Shown here piece by piece: positions 18,900-29,072 of a DNA stretch of 64,000 bases. The notes beneath the pieces are model-generated. The model had not been told where the DNA came from and made no database searches. It worked only from the letters and a program-made list of their open reading frames with translations. The stretch lies in NCBI RefSeq assembly GCF_009362785.1, contig NZ_WHNQ01000006.1, forward strand, positions 186,001 to 250,000, in the 5' to 3' direction. The position numbers and the translations under genes were made by a program. Within the stretch, counting starts at the first letter, position 1, and the number at the start of each line of letters is the position of its first letter. This DNA is from Paraburkholderia atlantica (GTDB taxonomy: Bacteria > Pseudomonadota > Gammaproteobacteria > Burkholderiales > Burkholderiaceae).

Positions 18900-21800
18900 A
18901 TGGCCCACTTCTCGTGTTTCCCCGGCGCTTCGGCCCTTTCCGATTTCCGTCAAACCCGCCTGCTCGACACGCTCACGCGCATCGATCCGAATATCACCGG
19001 CGTGCGCGGGCAGTATCTGCACTTCGTCAATGCACAGACTGAACTGTCCGCTGAAGACAGCGCGAAGATCGAGGCGCTGATGCACTACGGCGATCCGTTC
19101 GAAGAAGGCAAGGAACGTGGCGCGATCGAGACCTTCCTCGTGGTGCCGCGCTTCGGCACCGTGTCGCCGTGGGCCAGCAAGGCAACCGACATCGCGCATC
19201 ATTGCGGTCTCACGCAGGTGCGCCGCATCGAGCGCGGCGTTGAATACTCGGTGACGCTGAAAAGCGGCCTCCTCGGCGGCAAGAAGACGCTGTCCGACGA
19301 AGCGCGCGCGGCCGTCGCCGCCGCGCTGCACGACCGCATGACCGAGAGCGTCGCGCCGTCGCGCGACCATGCGCTGCATCTGTTCGACGAGCTGCCGGCC
19401 AAGCCGCTGCAAACCGTCGACGTGCTCGCGAGCGGCCGCGCCGCGCTCGAAACCGCCAATGTGGAACTGGGCCTCGCACTCGCCGACGACGAAATCGACT
19501 ACCTGGTCGACGCATTCACGAAACTCGAGCGCAATCCGACCGACGTCGAGCTGATGATGTTCGCGCAGGCCAACAGCGAGCACTGCCGCCACAAGATCTT
19601 CAACGCGGACTGGACGATCGACGGCGAGAAGCAGGACATGTCGCTGTTCAACATGATCCGCAACACCGAAAAGCTGAACCCGCAGGGCACGATCGTCGCG
19701 TATTCGGATAACTCGGCGATCATGGTCGGCGGCATGGCCGAGCGCTGGTTCCCGCGCACCCCGGCCGAACTCGGCGCAAGCGAATTGCCGGAGCACTACG
19801 GCCGCAGCGTCGAGCTCACGCACACGCTGATGAAGGTCGAAACGCACAACCACCCGACCGCGATCTCGCCGTTCCCGGGCGCCGCGACCGGCGCGGGCGG
19901 CGAAATCCGCGACGAAGGCGCGACCGGCCGCGGCGCGCGTCCGAAGGCGGGTCTCACGGGCTTCACGGTATCGAACCTCGAACTGCCGGACGGCGTCGAG
20001 GCGTGGGAAAACGCGCGCGACTCCGCACAGCCGCTCGCGCAGCGCAATCCCGCCGACCAGCACGAAGCGTACGGCCGCCCGGACCGCATCGCGTCGCCGT
20101 TGCAGATCATGATCGACGGCCCGCTCGGCGGCGCCGCGTTCAACAACGAATTCGGCCGGCCGAACCTCGGCGGCTACTTCCGCACCTACGAGCAGAACGT
20201 CGCGGGCCTCGTGCGCGGCTATCACAAGCCGATCATGATCGCGGGCGGCATCGGCAATATCTCCGACCAGCACACGCACAAGCACGATCTGCCGGAAGGC
20301 TCGCTGCTGATCCAGATCGGCGGTCCGGGTATGCGCATCGGCATGGGCGGCGGCGCCGCGAGCTCGATGGCGACCGGCACCAACACCGCTGAACTCGACT
20401 TCGACTCGGTGCAGCGCGGCAACCCGGAAATCGAGCGTCGCGCGCAGGAAGTGATCAACGCGTGCTGGCAGCTCGGCGACAAGAACCCGATCCTCAGCAT
20501 TCACGACGTCGGCGCGGGCGGTCTGTCGAACGCGTTCCCCGAAGTGGTCGACGGTGCGGGCAAGGGGGCACTGTTCGAACTGCGCAAGATCCAGCTCGAA
20601 GAAAGCGGCCTGTCGCCGCGCGAAATCTGGTCGAACGAAGCGCAGGAGCGCTATGTGCTCGCGATCGCGCCGGCCGATCTGCCGGTGTTCGAGGCGATGT
20701 GCCAGCGCGAGCGCTGCCCGTTCGCGGTGATCGGCACGGCCACCGCCGAGCGTCAGCTGAAGCTGATCGATGCCGAGTTGCAGGAAGGCGCGCATCAGCC
20801 GGTTGATATGCCGATGGAAGTGCTGCTCGGCAAGCCGCCGCGCATGCACCGCGACGTGAAGCGCGTCGAGCGCACGCTCGAACCGGTCGACGTGACCGGC
20901 CTCGCGCTGCAAGACGTCGCGCAGAGCGTGCTGCGTCATCCGACGGTCGCGAGCAAGTCGTTCCTGATCACGATCGGCGACCGCTCGGTCGGCGGCACGA
21001 CCGCGCGCGACCAGATGGTCGGTCCGTGGCAGGTGCCGGTGGCCGACGTCGCGATCACGACGATGGACTACGCAGGCTTTAACGGCGAAGCGATGACGAT
21101 GTCCGAGCGCACGCCGCTCGCCGTCATCAATGCGCCGGCCTCGGGCCGCATGGCGGTCGGCGAGGCGATTACCAACATCGCGGCGGCGCCGATCGCATCG
21201 CTCGACAAGCTGAAGCTGTCGGCCAACTGGATGGCCGCGTGCGGTGCGCCGGGCGAAGACGCGGCGCTTTACGACACCGTGAAGGCAATCGGCATGGAAC
21301 TGTGCCCGGCGCTCGGTATCGGCATTCCGGTAGGCAAGGATTCGCTGTCGATGCGCACGCGCTGGGAAGAGAGCGGCGTCGCGAAGGAAGTGGTCGCGCC
21401 GGTGTCGCTGATCATCTCCGCATTCGCGCCGGTCGAAGACGTTCGCAAGCATCTGACGCCGCAACTGCAGCGCGCGAGCGAAGTCGGCGAATCGGTGCTG
21501 ATCGCGATCGACCTCGGTCGCGGCAAGCAGCGTCTGGGCGGCAGCATCCTTGCGCAGGTCACGCAGCAGGTCGGCGACACGGTGCCGGACGTCGACGACC
21601 CGGAAGATCTGAAGCGCTTCTTCAACGCGATCCAGGCGCTCAACAGCGACGGCAAGCTGCTCGCCTACCACGACCGCTCGGACGGCGGCCTGTGGGCGAC
21701 GGTGTGCGAAATGGCGTTCGCGGGTCATACGGGTGTGTCGCTGAACGTCGACATGCTGGTGCTCGACGCCAACCACGAATCCGATTACGGCGACGCGAAG

Positions 21801-22982
21801 GACTGGGCGAAGCAGACCAGCGGCCGCCGCGAAGACCGCACGCTGCGCGCGCTGTTCAACGAAGAGCTCGGTGCCGTGGTGCAGGTGCGCGCGGCCGATC
21901 GCGACGCGGTGCTCGCCGCGCTGCGCGAACATGGTCTGTCGGCGTGCTCGCACGTGATCGGCAAGACCAACGAGCGTGATGTCATCGAGATCTATCGCGA
22001 CGCGAAGAAGGTCTACGAAGCGCCGCGTGCGGAGCTGCATCGCACGTGGAGCGAAGTGAGCTGGCGTATCGCGCGTCTGCGCGACAACCCCGCCTGTGCC
22101 GACGCCGAACACGACGCGCTGCTCGACGCGGCCGACCCGGGCATCACGCCGGTGCTGAGCTTCGATCCGGCCGAAGACGTCGCCGCGCCGTTCGTCGGCA
22201 AGGGCGCGCGTCCGCGCGTCGCGATCCTGCGCGAGCAGGGCGTGAACTCGCATCTGGAGACAGCCTATGCATTCGATCGCGCCGGCTTCGACGCGCACGA
22301 CGTGCACATGAGCGACCTGCTGGCGGGTCGCGCGAACCTCGCCGATTTCGCGGGCGCGGTTGCGTGCGGCGGCTTCTCGTACGGCGATACGCTGGGTGCT
22401 GGTGAAGGCTGGGCGAAGACGATTCGCTTCAACGCGCAACTGGCCGACATGTTCGCCGCGTTCTTCGGTCGCGACGACACGTTCGCGCTCGGCATCTGCA
22501 ACGGCTGCCAGATGATGAGCAGCCTCGCGTCGATGATCCCCGGCGCCGAAGCATGGCCGAAGTTCACGCGCAACAAGTCGGAGAAATTCGAGGCGCGCTT
22601 CTCGCTCGTCGAGGTGCAGGCCTCACCGTCGATCTTCTTCGCCGGCATGGAAGGCTCGCGCATTCCGGTCGCCGTCGCGCACGGCGAAGGCTTTGCGGAC
22701 TTCTCGCAGCAAGGTGACAAGTCGAAGGTCGCGGTCGCGATGCGCTACGTCGATCACCGCGGTCAGGCGACCGAGCAGTATCCGTTCAACCCGAACGGTT
22801 CGCCCGAGGGCATCACGTCGGTCACGACGGCCGACGGCCGCTTCACGGTGCTGATGCCGCACACGGAGCGCGTGCATCGCGCGGTGCAGATGAGCTGGCA
22901 TCCGCAGGGTTGGGGCGAGATCGGCACGGACGCGAGCCCGTGGATGCGCGTGTTCCAGAACGCGCGCCGTTGGCTCGGTTGA
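18900..22982 (+). CDS. purL: Phosphoribosylformylglycinamidine synthase, large fused form
   Basis: 1360 aa enzyme of purine synthesis that turns FGAR, glutamine and ATP into FGAM. This is the proteobacterial single-chain form. The N-terminal linker domain is followed by two AIRS-like halves (the segments from [16 protein letters not shown] and [10 protein letters not shown] are diagnostic) and a C-terminal glutamine amidotransferase (about residues 1100-1360) with the nucleophile Cys in [10 protein letters not shown] chose the ATG at 18900 ([16 protein letters not shown]) because it aligns with the known N-terminus. The in-frame ATG at 18855 would add 15 atypical residues, and neither has a strong ribosome site. 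Confidence 0.96.
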   Translation: MAHFSCFPGASALSDFRQTRLLDTLTRIDPNITGVRGQYLHFVNAQTELSAEDSAKIEALMHYGDPFEEGKERGAIETFLVVPRFGTVSPWASKATDIAHHCGLTQVRRIERGVEYSVTLKSGLLGGKKTLSDEARAAVAAALHDRMTESVAPSRDHALHLFDELPAKPLQTVDVLASGRAALETANVELGLALADDEIDYLVDAFTKLERNPTDVELMMFAQANSEHCRHKIFNADWTIDGEKQDMSLFNMIRNTEKLNPQGTIVAYSDNSAIMVGGMAERWFPRTPAELGASELPEHYGRSVELTHTLMKVETHNHPTAISPFPGAATGAGGEIRDEGATGRGARPKAGLTGFTVSNLELPDGVEAWENARDSAQPLAQRNPADQHEAYGRPDRIASPLQIMIDGPLGGAAFNNEFGRPNLGGYFRTYEQNVAGLVRGYHKPIMIAGGIGNISDQHTHKHDLPEGSLLIQIGGPGMRIGMGGGAASSMATGTNTAELDFDSVQRGNPEIERRAQEVINACWQLGDKNPILSIHDVGAGGLSNAFPEVVDGAGKGALFELRKIQLEESGLSPREIWSNEAQERYVLAIAPADLPVFEAMCQRERCPFAVIGTATAERQLKLIDAELQEGAHQPVDMPMEVLLGKPPRMHRDVKRVERTLEPVDVTGLALQDVAQSVLRHPTVASKSFLITIGDRSVGGTTARDQMVGPWQVPVADVAITTMDYAGFNGEAMTMSERTPLAVINAPASGRMAVGEAITNIAAAPIASLDKLKLSANWMAACGAPGEDAALYDTVKAIGMELCPALGIGIPVGKDSLSMRTRWEESGVAKEVVAPVSLIISAFAPVEDVRKHLTPQLQRASEVGESVLIAIDLGRGKQRLGGSILAQVTQQVGDTVPDVDDPEDLKRFFNAIQALNSDGKLLAYHDRSDGGLWATVCEMAFAGHTGVSLNVDMLVLDANHESDYGDAKDWAKQTSGRREDRTLRALFNEELGAVVQVRAADRDAVLAALREHGLSACSHVIGKTNERDVIEIYRDAKKVYEAPRAELHRTWSEVSWRIARLRDNPACADAEHDALLDAADPGITPVLSFDPAEDVAAPFVGKGARPRVAILREQGVNSHLETAYAFDRAGFDAHDVHMSDLLAGRANLADFAGAVACGGFSYGDTLGAGEGWAKTIRFNAQLADMFAAFFGRDDTFALGICNGCQMMSSLASMIPGAEAWPKFTRNKSEKFEARFSLVEVQASPSIFFAGMEGSRIPVAVAHGEGFADFSQQGDKSKVAVAMRYVDHRGQATEQYPFNPNGSPEGITSVTTADGRFTVLMPHTERVHRAVQMSWHPQGWGEIGTDASPWMRVFQNARRWLG

Positions 22983-23064
22983 TGAGTCAGAAGGCCGCCG
23001 CCGGTGTGCGGCGGCCACTGCTTGCAGCGGCAGTACGTCGCCGCTCCGCGAAGCTCGCAGCAAC

Positions 23065-23094
23065 AAAAAAGCCGCCTGTTGGGCGGCTTTTTTT
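23065..23094. terminator. Terminator after purL
   Basis: AAAAAAGCCGCC - TGTTG - GGCGGCTTTTTTT. It is convergently placed, so it can serve both purL and the minus-strand parvulin gene. Confidence 0.88.
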
Positions 23095-23155
23095 GCGTTC
23101 AGGCTTCTTTAGAGCCAGGCGGCGGACTGTCCGACGACGATCCGCCCGCTGATGC

Positions 23156-23935
23156 TTACTGAATCTTCGCGTTCTTGCGCAGATTCTCTTCGAACGCCTG
23201 CAGCTTTTCCTGCTGGATCTGCTGCACGATCTGCGCACGCACCTGCTCGAGCGGCGGCGGCGTGACGGCGCGGATGTCGTCGACACGGATGATGTGCCAG
23301 CCGAATTGCGTACGCACCGGCGTGTCGGTCATCTGGCCTTTCTGCAGATGAGCGGCCGCGTCCGCGAACTCAGGCACGTAGGCCTTCGGGTCCGACCAGT
23401 CGAGGTCGCCGCCGTTCTTGCCCGATCCCGGGTCCTTCGAGTACTGCCTGGCCAGATCTTCGAAGCTTGCGCCGGCCTTGATCTTCGCGATCAGGTCCTT
23501 CGCCTGCTGCTCGTTGTCGACGAGGATATGGTGCAGGTGAAATTCCTTGCCGCCCGCATCCTTGACGAGCGCGTTGTAGCGCGCGGTGACTTCGGCGTCG
23601 GTCGGCTGGTTGTTCTTCACGAAGTCTTCGATCAGCGCGCGCAGCACGACGGTTTGCTGCGCGACCGCGATTTGCGCCTTGATGTCCGGACGGTTCGGCA
23701 GCCCGCGACGCAGGGCTTCCTGCATCAGGATTTCGCGATTCACGAGCTCTTCGCGCACGGCCTGCTGCAACTGCGGCGTGTCTTGCTGGCCCTGATGAAC
23801 CAGTTGCTGGATCAACGCATCGGCGCGCGACTTAGGAATCGGCGTACCGTTCACGACGGCGATGTTCTGTGCGAATGCAGGTGCGGCCGCGAACGCAGCC
23901 AGCAATACCCAGAGGCGGGTTTTCTTCAAGGTCAT
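23156..23935 (-). CDS. Periplasmic parvulin-type peptidyl-prolyl isomerase (PpiC/PrsA-like)
   Basis: 259 aa. A signal peptide (MTLKKTRLWVLLAAFAAAPAFA) is followed by a SurA-like N-terminal region and one PpiC domain (about residues 130-225). That domain starts FHLHHILV, contains YSKDPGSGKNGGDLDW and ends FGWHIIRVD. It folds secreted proteins by proline isomerisation. The ATG at 23935 is preceded by AGGAA; the in-frame upstream extension to 24100 overlaps bolA and lacks a signal peptide at its start. It is the last gene of the msrB-yciB-bolA-parvulin series. Confidence 0.92.
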   Translation of the reverse strand: MTLKKTRLWVLLAAFAAAPAFAQNIAVVNGTPIPKSRADALIQQLVHQGQQDTPQLQQAVREELVNREILMQEALRRGLPNRPDIKAQIAVAQQTVVLRALIEDFVKNNQPTDAEVTARYNALVKDAGGKEFHLHHILVDNEQQAKDLIAKIKAGASFEDLARQYSKDPGSGKNGGDLDWSDPKAYVPEFADAAAHLQKGQMTDTPVRTQFGWHIIRVDDIRAVTPPPLEQVRAQIVQQIQQEKLQAFEENLRKNAKIQ

Positions 23936-23945
23936 CGAAAGGTTC

Positions 23946-24257
23946 CTAGCGGGGCAACAAAGCAAATTCTTCGGGCGTGTACGCCGTGATGGCAAGGGCA
24001 TGAATGCCGCGCTGCATGGCATCGGCCAGCGCATCATACACCATGCGATGCCGCGCCACGCGGGGCTTGCCGGCAAACGCGACAGCCACGATCGTGACAC
24101 TGAAATGACCGCCGGCGGCGGCCCCTGCGTGGCCCGCGTGCTGCGCGCTGTCGTCGGTGATGCGGATCGATTCGACGGGCGCGAGCGCGGCTGCGAGGCG
24201 CGCTTCGATCAGCGCGGCGCGCTCGGCGGTGGTGGCGTGCATGAACAGGTCGCTCAT
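23946..24257 (-). CDS. bolA: BolA-family protein
   Basis: 103 aa, the normal BolA length. The class II KH-like fold contains the signature around GHFSVTIVAVAFAGKPRVARHR and the end LADAMQRGIHALAITAYTPEE. The conserved His in ARHRMVY is the usual iron-sulfur ligand shared with a monothiol glutaredoxin. BolA proteins regulate morphology and iron-sulfur trafficking. The start is one base after the yciB stop, and its GGAGG site lies inside the yciB end, so the two are translationally coupled. The parvulin gene starts 10 bases downstream. Confidence 0.92.
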   Translation of the reverse strand: MSDLFMHATTAERAALIEARLAAALAPVESIRITDDSAQHAGHAGAAAGGHFSVTIVAVAFAGKPRVARHRMVYDALADAMQRGIHALAITAYTPEEFALLPR

Positions 24258-24258
24258 G

Positions 24259-24789
24259 TCATTCCTCCTTCATGTACTTCGACAGCCACAGGCTCTGTCC
24301 GACGATGAACACGAGCAGGCACCCGGTCGCGCCGAACAGCTTGAAATTGACCCACTGATCGGTCGTGTAGTGATACGCGACGAACAGGTTCAGAAGACCG
24401 AGCAGCACGAAAAACACCGCCCAGATCAGGTTCAGCTTGCCCCAGATCGCGTGCGGCAGCGTGATCTGCTTGCCCATCATCGCTTCGATGAGGTTCTTGT
24501 TGAAACCGAGCTGCGACACGATCAGCCCGACGGAAAACGCCCAGTACAGCACAGTCGGCTTCCATTTGATGAAGGTGTCGTTGTGCAGTACGAGCGTCGC
24601 ACCGCCGAATACCACGACGACGCCGAGGCTCACCCACAGCATCGGGTCGACCTTGCGGTGGCGGAACGCCACCCACGCGATCTGCACCAGCGTGGCGACG
24701 ATCGCCACTGCCGTCGCCGTGAAAATGCCCCAGATCTTGAAGGCGACGAAGAACAGGATGATCGGGAACAGATCGAACAGGAATTTCAT
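24259..24789 (-). CDS. yciB: Inner-membrane septation protein YciB (IspZ family)
   Basis: 176 aa, exactly the family size. About five hydrophobic segments are visible ([70 protein letters not shown] and [16 protein letters not shown]). The diagnostic N-terminus [14 protein letters not shown] is present. YciB affects envelope integrity and division in enterobacteria. It belongs to a minus-strand series with bolA and the parvulin gene. The reading frame remains open far upstream into msrB, but only this start gives the family protein. Confidence 0.95.
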   Translation of the reverse strand: MKFLFDLFPIILFFVAFKIWGIFTATAVAIVATLVQIAWVAFRHRKVDPMLWVSLGVVVVFGGATLVLHNDTFIKWKPTVLYWAFSVGLIVSQLGFNKNLIEAMMGKQITLPHAIWGKLNLIWAVFFVLLGLLNLFVAYHYTTDQWVNFKLFGATGCLLVFIVGQSLWLSKYMKEE

Positions 24790-24903
24790 TATCTGGTCGG
24801 GAAGTCGGAGAGTGAGTCGAACGGTGCGTCGAAGATTGAAGCGCGCCTGCCTGGCGTGCCTGGTGCGCGGTGCCCGCTGCCGAGCGGGAGTGCCGCATTG
24901 AAA

Positions 24904-24936
24904 GGGCGCCGCGCGCGGTTTCGCGCCCCGGCGCCC
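24904..24936. promoter_or_regulatory. GC-rich hairpin between msrB and yciB
   Basis: GGGCGCCG (24904-24911) pairs exactly with CGGCGCCC (24929-24936). There is no T tract on either strand, so it is more likely a transcript structure than a terminator. Confidence 0.4.
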
Positions 24937-24965
24937 GAAGCGGGCAAGGCTGCTGCCGCGCCGCG

Positions 24966-25388
24966 TTACTTGGGCTCGAATTGTAACGCAGCCGAATTGA
25001 TGCAGTAACGCAGACCTGTCGGCGCCGGACCGTCCTCGAACACGTGGCCCAGATGCGCGCCGCAGTTCTTGCACTGCACCTCGATGCGCAGCATGCCGTG
25101 CGAGCGGTCGGTCTTCTCGGCGATCACCTCGCCGTTGATCGGCCGGAAATAGCTCGGCCAGCCGCAGCCGGCGTCGAACTTGGTGTCCGATTCGAACAGC
25201 GGCGTGCCGCAGCACACGCAGTCGTAGACGCCGCGTTCCCAGTGATCGTTGTAGCGCCCCGTGAACGGGCGCTCGGTGGCCGCGTGGCGGGTCACCTGGT
25301 ATTCGATGTCGGACAGCTCCTTGCGCCACTCGGCGTCGCTTTTCTGTACGGCTGGGGCGTCATGCTTGAGATCGTCGGGGTTGCTCAT
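24966..25388 (-). CDS. msrB: Peptide-methionine (R)-S-oxide reductase
   Basis: 140 aa cytoplasmic enzyme that reduces methionine-R-sulfoxide in damaged proteins. Two CxxC zinc sites are visible (Cys57/Cys60 and Cys106/Cys109), along with the substrate loop [11 protein letters not shown]. The catalytic Cys129 lies in [12 protein letters not shown], and Cys75 in GCGWPSY may be the resolving cysteine. No signal peptide. It is the first gene of the msrB-yciB-bolA-parvulin series, separated from yciB by 176 bp that include a hairpin. Confidence 0.96.
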   Translation of the reverse strand: MSNPDDLKHDAPAVQKSDAEWRKELSDIEYQVTRHAATERPFTGRYNDHWERGVYDCVCCGTPLFESDTKFDAGCGWPSYFRPINGEVIAEKTDRSHGMLRIEVQCKNCGAHLGHVFEDGPAPTGLRYCINSAALQFEPK

Positions 25389-25463
25389 GGTCGGATTCCT
25401 GTCTCGGGTTTGTAGCGGTGTTGTCTGGCGGGACGGCCGTGGCGATTCAACTGCGCCGGCGCG

Positions 25464-27020
25464 TCATGACGAACAGCTCACTTCCAGCGAGCTCGCCCAG
25501 TCGGGCGGCAGGCCCGCATACGACGCGTATTCGGGCTGCTCGTCGAACGGGCGACGCAGCACGGCTGCAAGCCGTTCCACCTCGGAGAAATCCTTCTCCC
25601 TCGCACGCTGGATCGCCGTTTCCGCCAGATGGTTGCGAAGTACGAATTTGGGGTTCACACGATTCATTGCAATGGCGCGCGCAGCGTCGTCGCGTGACTC
25701 AACGGCCAGCCGCGCGCGATAGTCGTTCGCCCATGCGTCGAAGGCGGCGCGATCGAGGAACAGGTCGCGTACCGGCGCATCGCCGCTCGCATCGTGTTTC
25801 GACAGGCGCGCGAGGTTGCGGAACGTCAGCGTGAAATCGGCGCGGTTCGCGTGCATCGCTTCGAACAGCCGGTTGACGAGCGCGTCGTCGCCGTCGCGCG
25901 TCTGTTCCAGCCCGAGCTTTGCGCGCATGCGGTTTTCGAGCGCCGGCGCGAAGCGCTCCTTGAAGCCGGCGAGCACGTGCTGCGCATCTTCGACCGCCTT
26001 GTCGGCGCGCACGCTTTCGTCGTGCTTCTCGCCCAACAACGGCAGCAGTCCTTGCGCGAGGCAAAAGAGGTTCCAGTACGCGATTTGCGGCTGCAGCCGG
26101 TACGCGTAGCGGCCCTGGGTATCGGAATGATTGCAGATGTGGCCGGCATCGAAGCCATCCATGAAACCGAACGGGCCGTAGTCGATCGTCAGGCCCAGGA
26201 TCGACATGTTGTCGGTATTCATCACGCCGTGACAGAAACCGACCGCCTGCCAGTCGACCATCAGATCGGCGGTAGAGCGGACCGCTTCTGCGAGCAGCGC
26301 CAGATACGGATCATCGGCCTCCTTGCAGTGCGGATAGAAGCGCTCGATTACATGATCGGCCAGCGCGCGCAACGCGTCGACGCGATCGTTCGCATAGAAG
26401 TGCTCGAAGTGACCGAAGCGCACGAAGCTAGGCGCGACGCGCGTGACCACCGCGGCGGTTTCGATCGTCTCGCGCCGCACCGGCTGGTCGGAGCCGATCA
26501 CGCACAACGCGCGCGTGGTCGGAATGCCGAGATGATGCATCGCCTCCGAGCACAGATATTCGCGGATCGACGAGCGCAGCACCGCGCGGCCGTCGCCCAT
26601 GCGCGAATAGGGTGTGCGGCCCGCGCCTTTGAGCTGCAGCTCGTTGCGCTCGCCGTCGTGTTCGAGCTCGCCCAGCGTGAGCGCGCGGCCGTCGCCGAGC
26701 TGGCCGGCCCACACGCCGAACTGATGCCCCGAGTACACCGACGCATAAGGCAGTGCGTCGGCCGGCCAGTCGCGCGTCGCATTGCCGCAGAACAGCTCGA
26801 GGAAGCCCGGATCGCGCTCGATGCCCTCGGGCATCCCGAGCCGTGCGGCGGTCTCGGCCGAGAAGCCGACGAGGTAGGGTGCGTCGAGCGGCGCGGCGGG
26901 CAGCCGTGTGAAGAAGGTGCCGCCGAGCCGCGCGAACGCGTTGGCTGGGGGAGTGGCGAGTGTGTTGGAAAGATCCGTCAAAGCTGCGGATAACCCTGCA
27001 ATGCTTGGGGAAAACGACAT
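25464..27020 (-). CDS. selO: Protein adenylyltransferase SelO (YdiU family)
   Basis: 518 aa pseudokinase-fold enzyme that transfers AMP to Ser, Thr and Tyr residues and takes part in redox control. Recognisable blocks are [72 protein letters not shown] and the C-terminus SLEVSCSS. The antepenultimate Cys516 takes the place of the selenocysteine found in many eukaryotic homologues. I chose the ATG at 27020 ([14 protein letters not shown]); upstream in-frame codons to 27101 do not match the family. Divergent from the acyl-CoA ligase gene. Confidence 0.95.
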   Translation of the reverse strand: MSFSPSIAGLSAALTDLSNTLATPPANAFARLGGTFFTRLPAAPLDAPYLVGFSAETAARLGMPEGIERDPGFLELFCGNATRDWPADALPYASVYSGHQFGVWAGQLGDGRALTLGELEHDGERNELQLKGAGRTPYSRMGDGRAVLRSSIREYLCSEAMHHLGIPTTRALCVIGSDQPVRRETIETAAVVTRVAPSFVRFGHFEHFYANDRVDALRALADHVIERFYPHCKEADDPYLALLAEAVRSTADLMVDWQAVGFCHGVMNTDNMSILGLTIDYGPFGFMDGFDAGHICNHSDTQGRYAYRLQPQIAYWNLFCLAQGLLPLLGEKHDESVRADKAVEDAQHVLAGFKERFAPALENRMRAKLGLEQTRDGDDALVNRLFEAMHANRADFTLTFRNLARLSKHDASGDAPVRDLFLDRAAFDAWANDYRARLAVESRDDAARAIAMNRVNPKFVLRNHLAETAIQRAREKDFSEVERLAAVLRRPFDEQPEYASYAGLPPDWASSLEVSCSS

Positions 27021-27229
27021 GTTGAGCGCCTCTGGATTAGCCGATATTGTAAGTCCGCGCCCGCGGCGCTGCTGGGCGGCCGCCTTCATCGTTCGGACCA
27101 TGCTGCGTACGACGCCGCCACGATCTTCCGCCTCGCGCTGTTCGGCGCGTGATCCGTTTCACGACCACGTGTTCACCAAACCCGACTGCAACCCATCGAC
27201 ACACTAACAAGCCGAGGAGACCCCGCCTT

Positions 27230-28918
27230 ATGACGACGCCGCTGCTGGGCCAGATGATGGACGTGCCGCTCACCGTATCATCGTTGCTCGCGCATGCCGC
27301 GCGGCATTTCGGCAGCACCGAGATCGTGTCGCGGCGCATCGAAGGCGACCTGCATCGCTACACGTACCGCGATTGCGAGAAACGCGCAAAGCAACTCGCG
27401 CAGGCGCTCATCGCGCTCGGCGTCGAACCGGGCGACCGGGTCGCGACGCTCGCGTGGAACGGCTACCGGCATCTCGAAGCGTATTACGGCACCACCGGCT
27501 TCGGCGCCGTGTGTCACACGATCAACCCGCGCCTTTTCCCCGACCAGATCGCCTACATCATCAATCACGCCGACGACGCCTACGTGCTGTTCGACACGAC
27601 GTTCGCGGCGCTGGTCGACACGCTCGCGCCGCAGTGCCCTCACGTGCGCGGCTGGATCGCACTGTGCGATGAAGCGCATCGGCCGCCGATGCAAACGTCG
27701 GTGCTGTGCTACGAAACGCTGATGGACGGGCAGGACGGCGGCTTCGACTGGCCCGCGCTCGACGAGCAGCAGGCATCGTACCTCTGCTACACGTCGGGCA
27801 CGACCGGCAATCCGAAAGGCGCGCTGTATACGCATCGCTCGACGGTGCTGCACGCGTTCGGCGCGGCGTTGCCCGACTCGATGAGCCTGTCCGCGAGCGA
27901 CTCGGTGCTGCCGATCGTGCCGATGTTCCATGTCAACGCGTGGGGCCTCGCGCATGCGGGGCCGCTGACCGGCGCGAAGCTCGTGTTCCCCGGCAAGGAT
28001 CTCGACGGCAAGTCGCTTTACGAGCTGATGGAGAGCGAACGCGTCACGTGTTCGGCCGGCGTGCCGACCGTGTGGCTCGGTCTGCTGAACTACCTGCGCG
28101 AAACGGGCGGGAAGTTTTCATCATTGCAGCGCACGGTGATCGGCGGCTCCGCCTGTCCGCCCGCGATGCTGCGGATACTCGAGGACGACTACGGCGTGCA
28201 GGTGATCCATGCATGGGGCATGACGGAGATGTCGCCGCTCGGGACGTTGTCGAAGCTGAACTGGGAGCAGAGCCAGCGGCCGCTCGCCGAGCAGCGCAAG
28301 CTGCTCGAAAAGCAGGGGCATGTGATCTATGGCGTCGACATGAAGATCGTCGGCGAGGATGGCCGCGAGCTGCCGTGGGACGGCGTCGCATTCGGCGATC
28401 TGCATGTGCGCGGACCGTGGGTCATCGACCGGTATTTCCGCAAGGAAGAGTCACCGCTCATCGACGGCTGGTTCCCGACCGGCGACGTCGCGACGATCGA
28501 CCCCGACAGCTTCCTGCACATCACCGACCGCTCGAAGGACGTGATCAAGTCGGGCGGCGAATGGATCAGTTCGATCGACGTCGAGAACGTCGCGGTCGCG
28601 CATCCGGCGGTCGCGGAAGCCGCGTGCATCGCGTGCGCGCACCCGAAGTGGACCGAGCGGCCGCTGCTCGTCGTCGTCAAACGCGCGGGGTTCGACGTTA
28701 CACGCGAAGAACTGCTGGCGTTCTACGACGGCAAGGTCGCGAAGTGGTGGATTCCCGACGATGTCGTGTTCGTCGACGAACTGCCGCACACGGCGACCGG
28801 CAAGCTACAGAAGCTGAAGCTGCGCGACCTGTTCCGCGACCACGTGCTGCCGTCCGCTCTCGAAGACGGCCGCAACTGTGCGCTGACCCCTGGGGCCCAG
28901 GGGAAACCCGTTCGATAA
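27230..28918 (+). CDS. Acyl-CoA synthetase (AMP-forming, fatty acid-CoA ligase type)
   Basis: 562 aa member of the ANL adenylating family, which activates a carboxylic acid to its CoA thioester via an acyl-AMP. The P-loop-like AMP motif is [18 protein letters not shown] at about residues 187-204. Later motifs include [12 protein letters not shown], the hinge-side [27 protein letters not shown], and the C-terminal catalytic lysine region [22 protein letters not shown] (27214-27220) precedes the ATG. The adjoining beta-oxidation genes imply a medium- or long-chain fatty acid substrate, but chain length cannot be read from sequence. The gene ends only five bases before a promoter and operator for the FadB-like gene. 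Confidence 0.92.
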   Translation: MTTPLLGQMMDVPLTVSSLLAHAARHFGSTEIVSRRIEGDLHRYTYRDCEKRAKQLAQALIALGVEPGDRVATLAWNGYRHLEAYYGTTGFGAVCHTINPRLFPDQIAYIINHADDAYVLFDTTFAALVDTLAPQCPHVRGWIALCDEAHRPPMQTSVLCYETLMDGQDGGFDWPALDEQQASYLCYTSGTTGNPKGALYTHRSTVLHAFGAALPDSMSLSASDSVLPIVPMFHVNAWGLAHAGPLTGAKLVFPGKDLDGKSLYELMESERVTCSAGVPTVWLGLLNYLRETGGKFSSLQRTVIGGSACPPAMLRILEDDYGVQVIHAWGMTEMSPLGTLSKLNWEQSQRPLAEQRKLLEKQGHVIYGVDMKIVGEDGRELPWDGVAFGDLHVRGPWVIDRYFRKEESPLIDGWFPTGDVATIDPDSFLHITDRSKDVIKSGGEWISSIDVENVAVAHPAVAEAACIACAHPKWTERPLLVVVKRAGFDVTREELLAFYDGKVAKWWIPDDVVFVDELPHTATGKLQKLKLRDLFRDHVLPSALEDGRNCALTPGAQGKPVR

Positions 28919-28922
28919 TAAA

Positions 28923-28952
28923 TTGAACGTTCGTTCTTTTTCAGTGTATTCT
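28923..28952 (+). promoter_or_regulatory. Promoter with embedded GAACG-TT-CGTTC palindrome upstream of the FadB-like gene
   Basis: TTGAAC (28923-28928), an 18-base spacer and TATTCT (28947-28952) form a plausible sigma-70 promoter. The -35 overlaps a palindrome GAACG-TT-CGTTC (28925-28936), a half-site type bound by TetR-family regulators of fatty-acid breakdown genes. The position over the -35 suits repression relieved by acyl-CoA. This is inference, since no regulator gene is adjacent. Confidence 0.5.
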
Positions 28953-29072
28953 GCGTGCTGACACCGGAACCGTCGCTTGAAATAGTCTGACAATGAGCAG
29001 GCTCGAGGAACCGGACAGGCGGCGCATCATGCGCCGCCTCTATGAATGCATGGATCGCACGGAGGCACGCAG

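Noticed and set aside
18891..22439. Very long open frame on the minus strand inside purL
   Set aside because: It lies opposite purL, is Arg/His/Val-rich, and results from high third-position GC in the real gene. No domain is recognisable.
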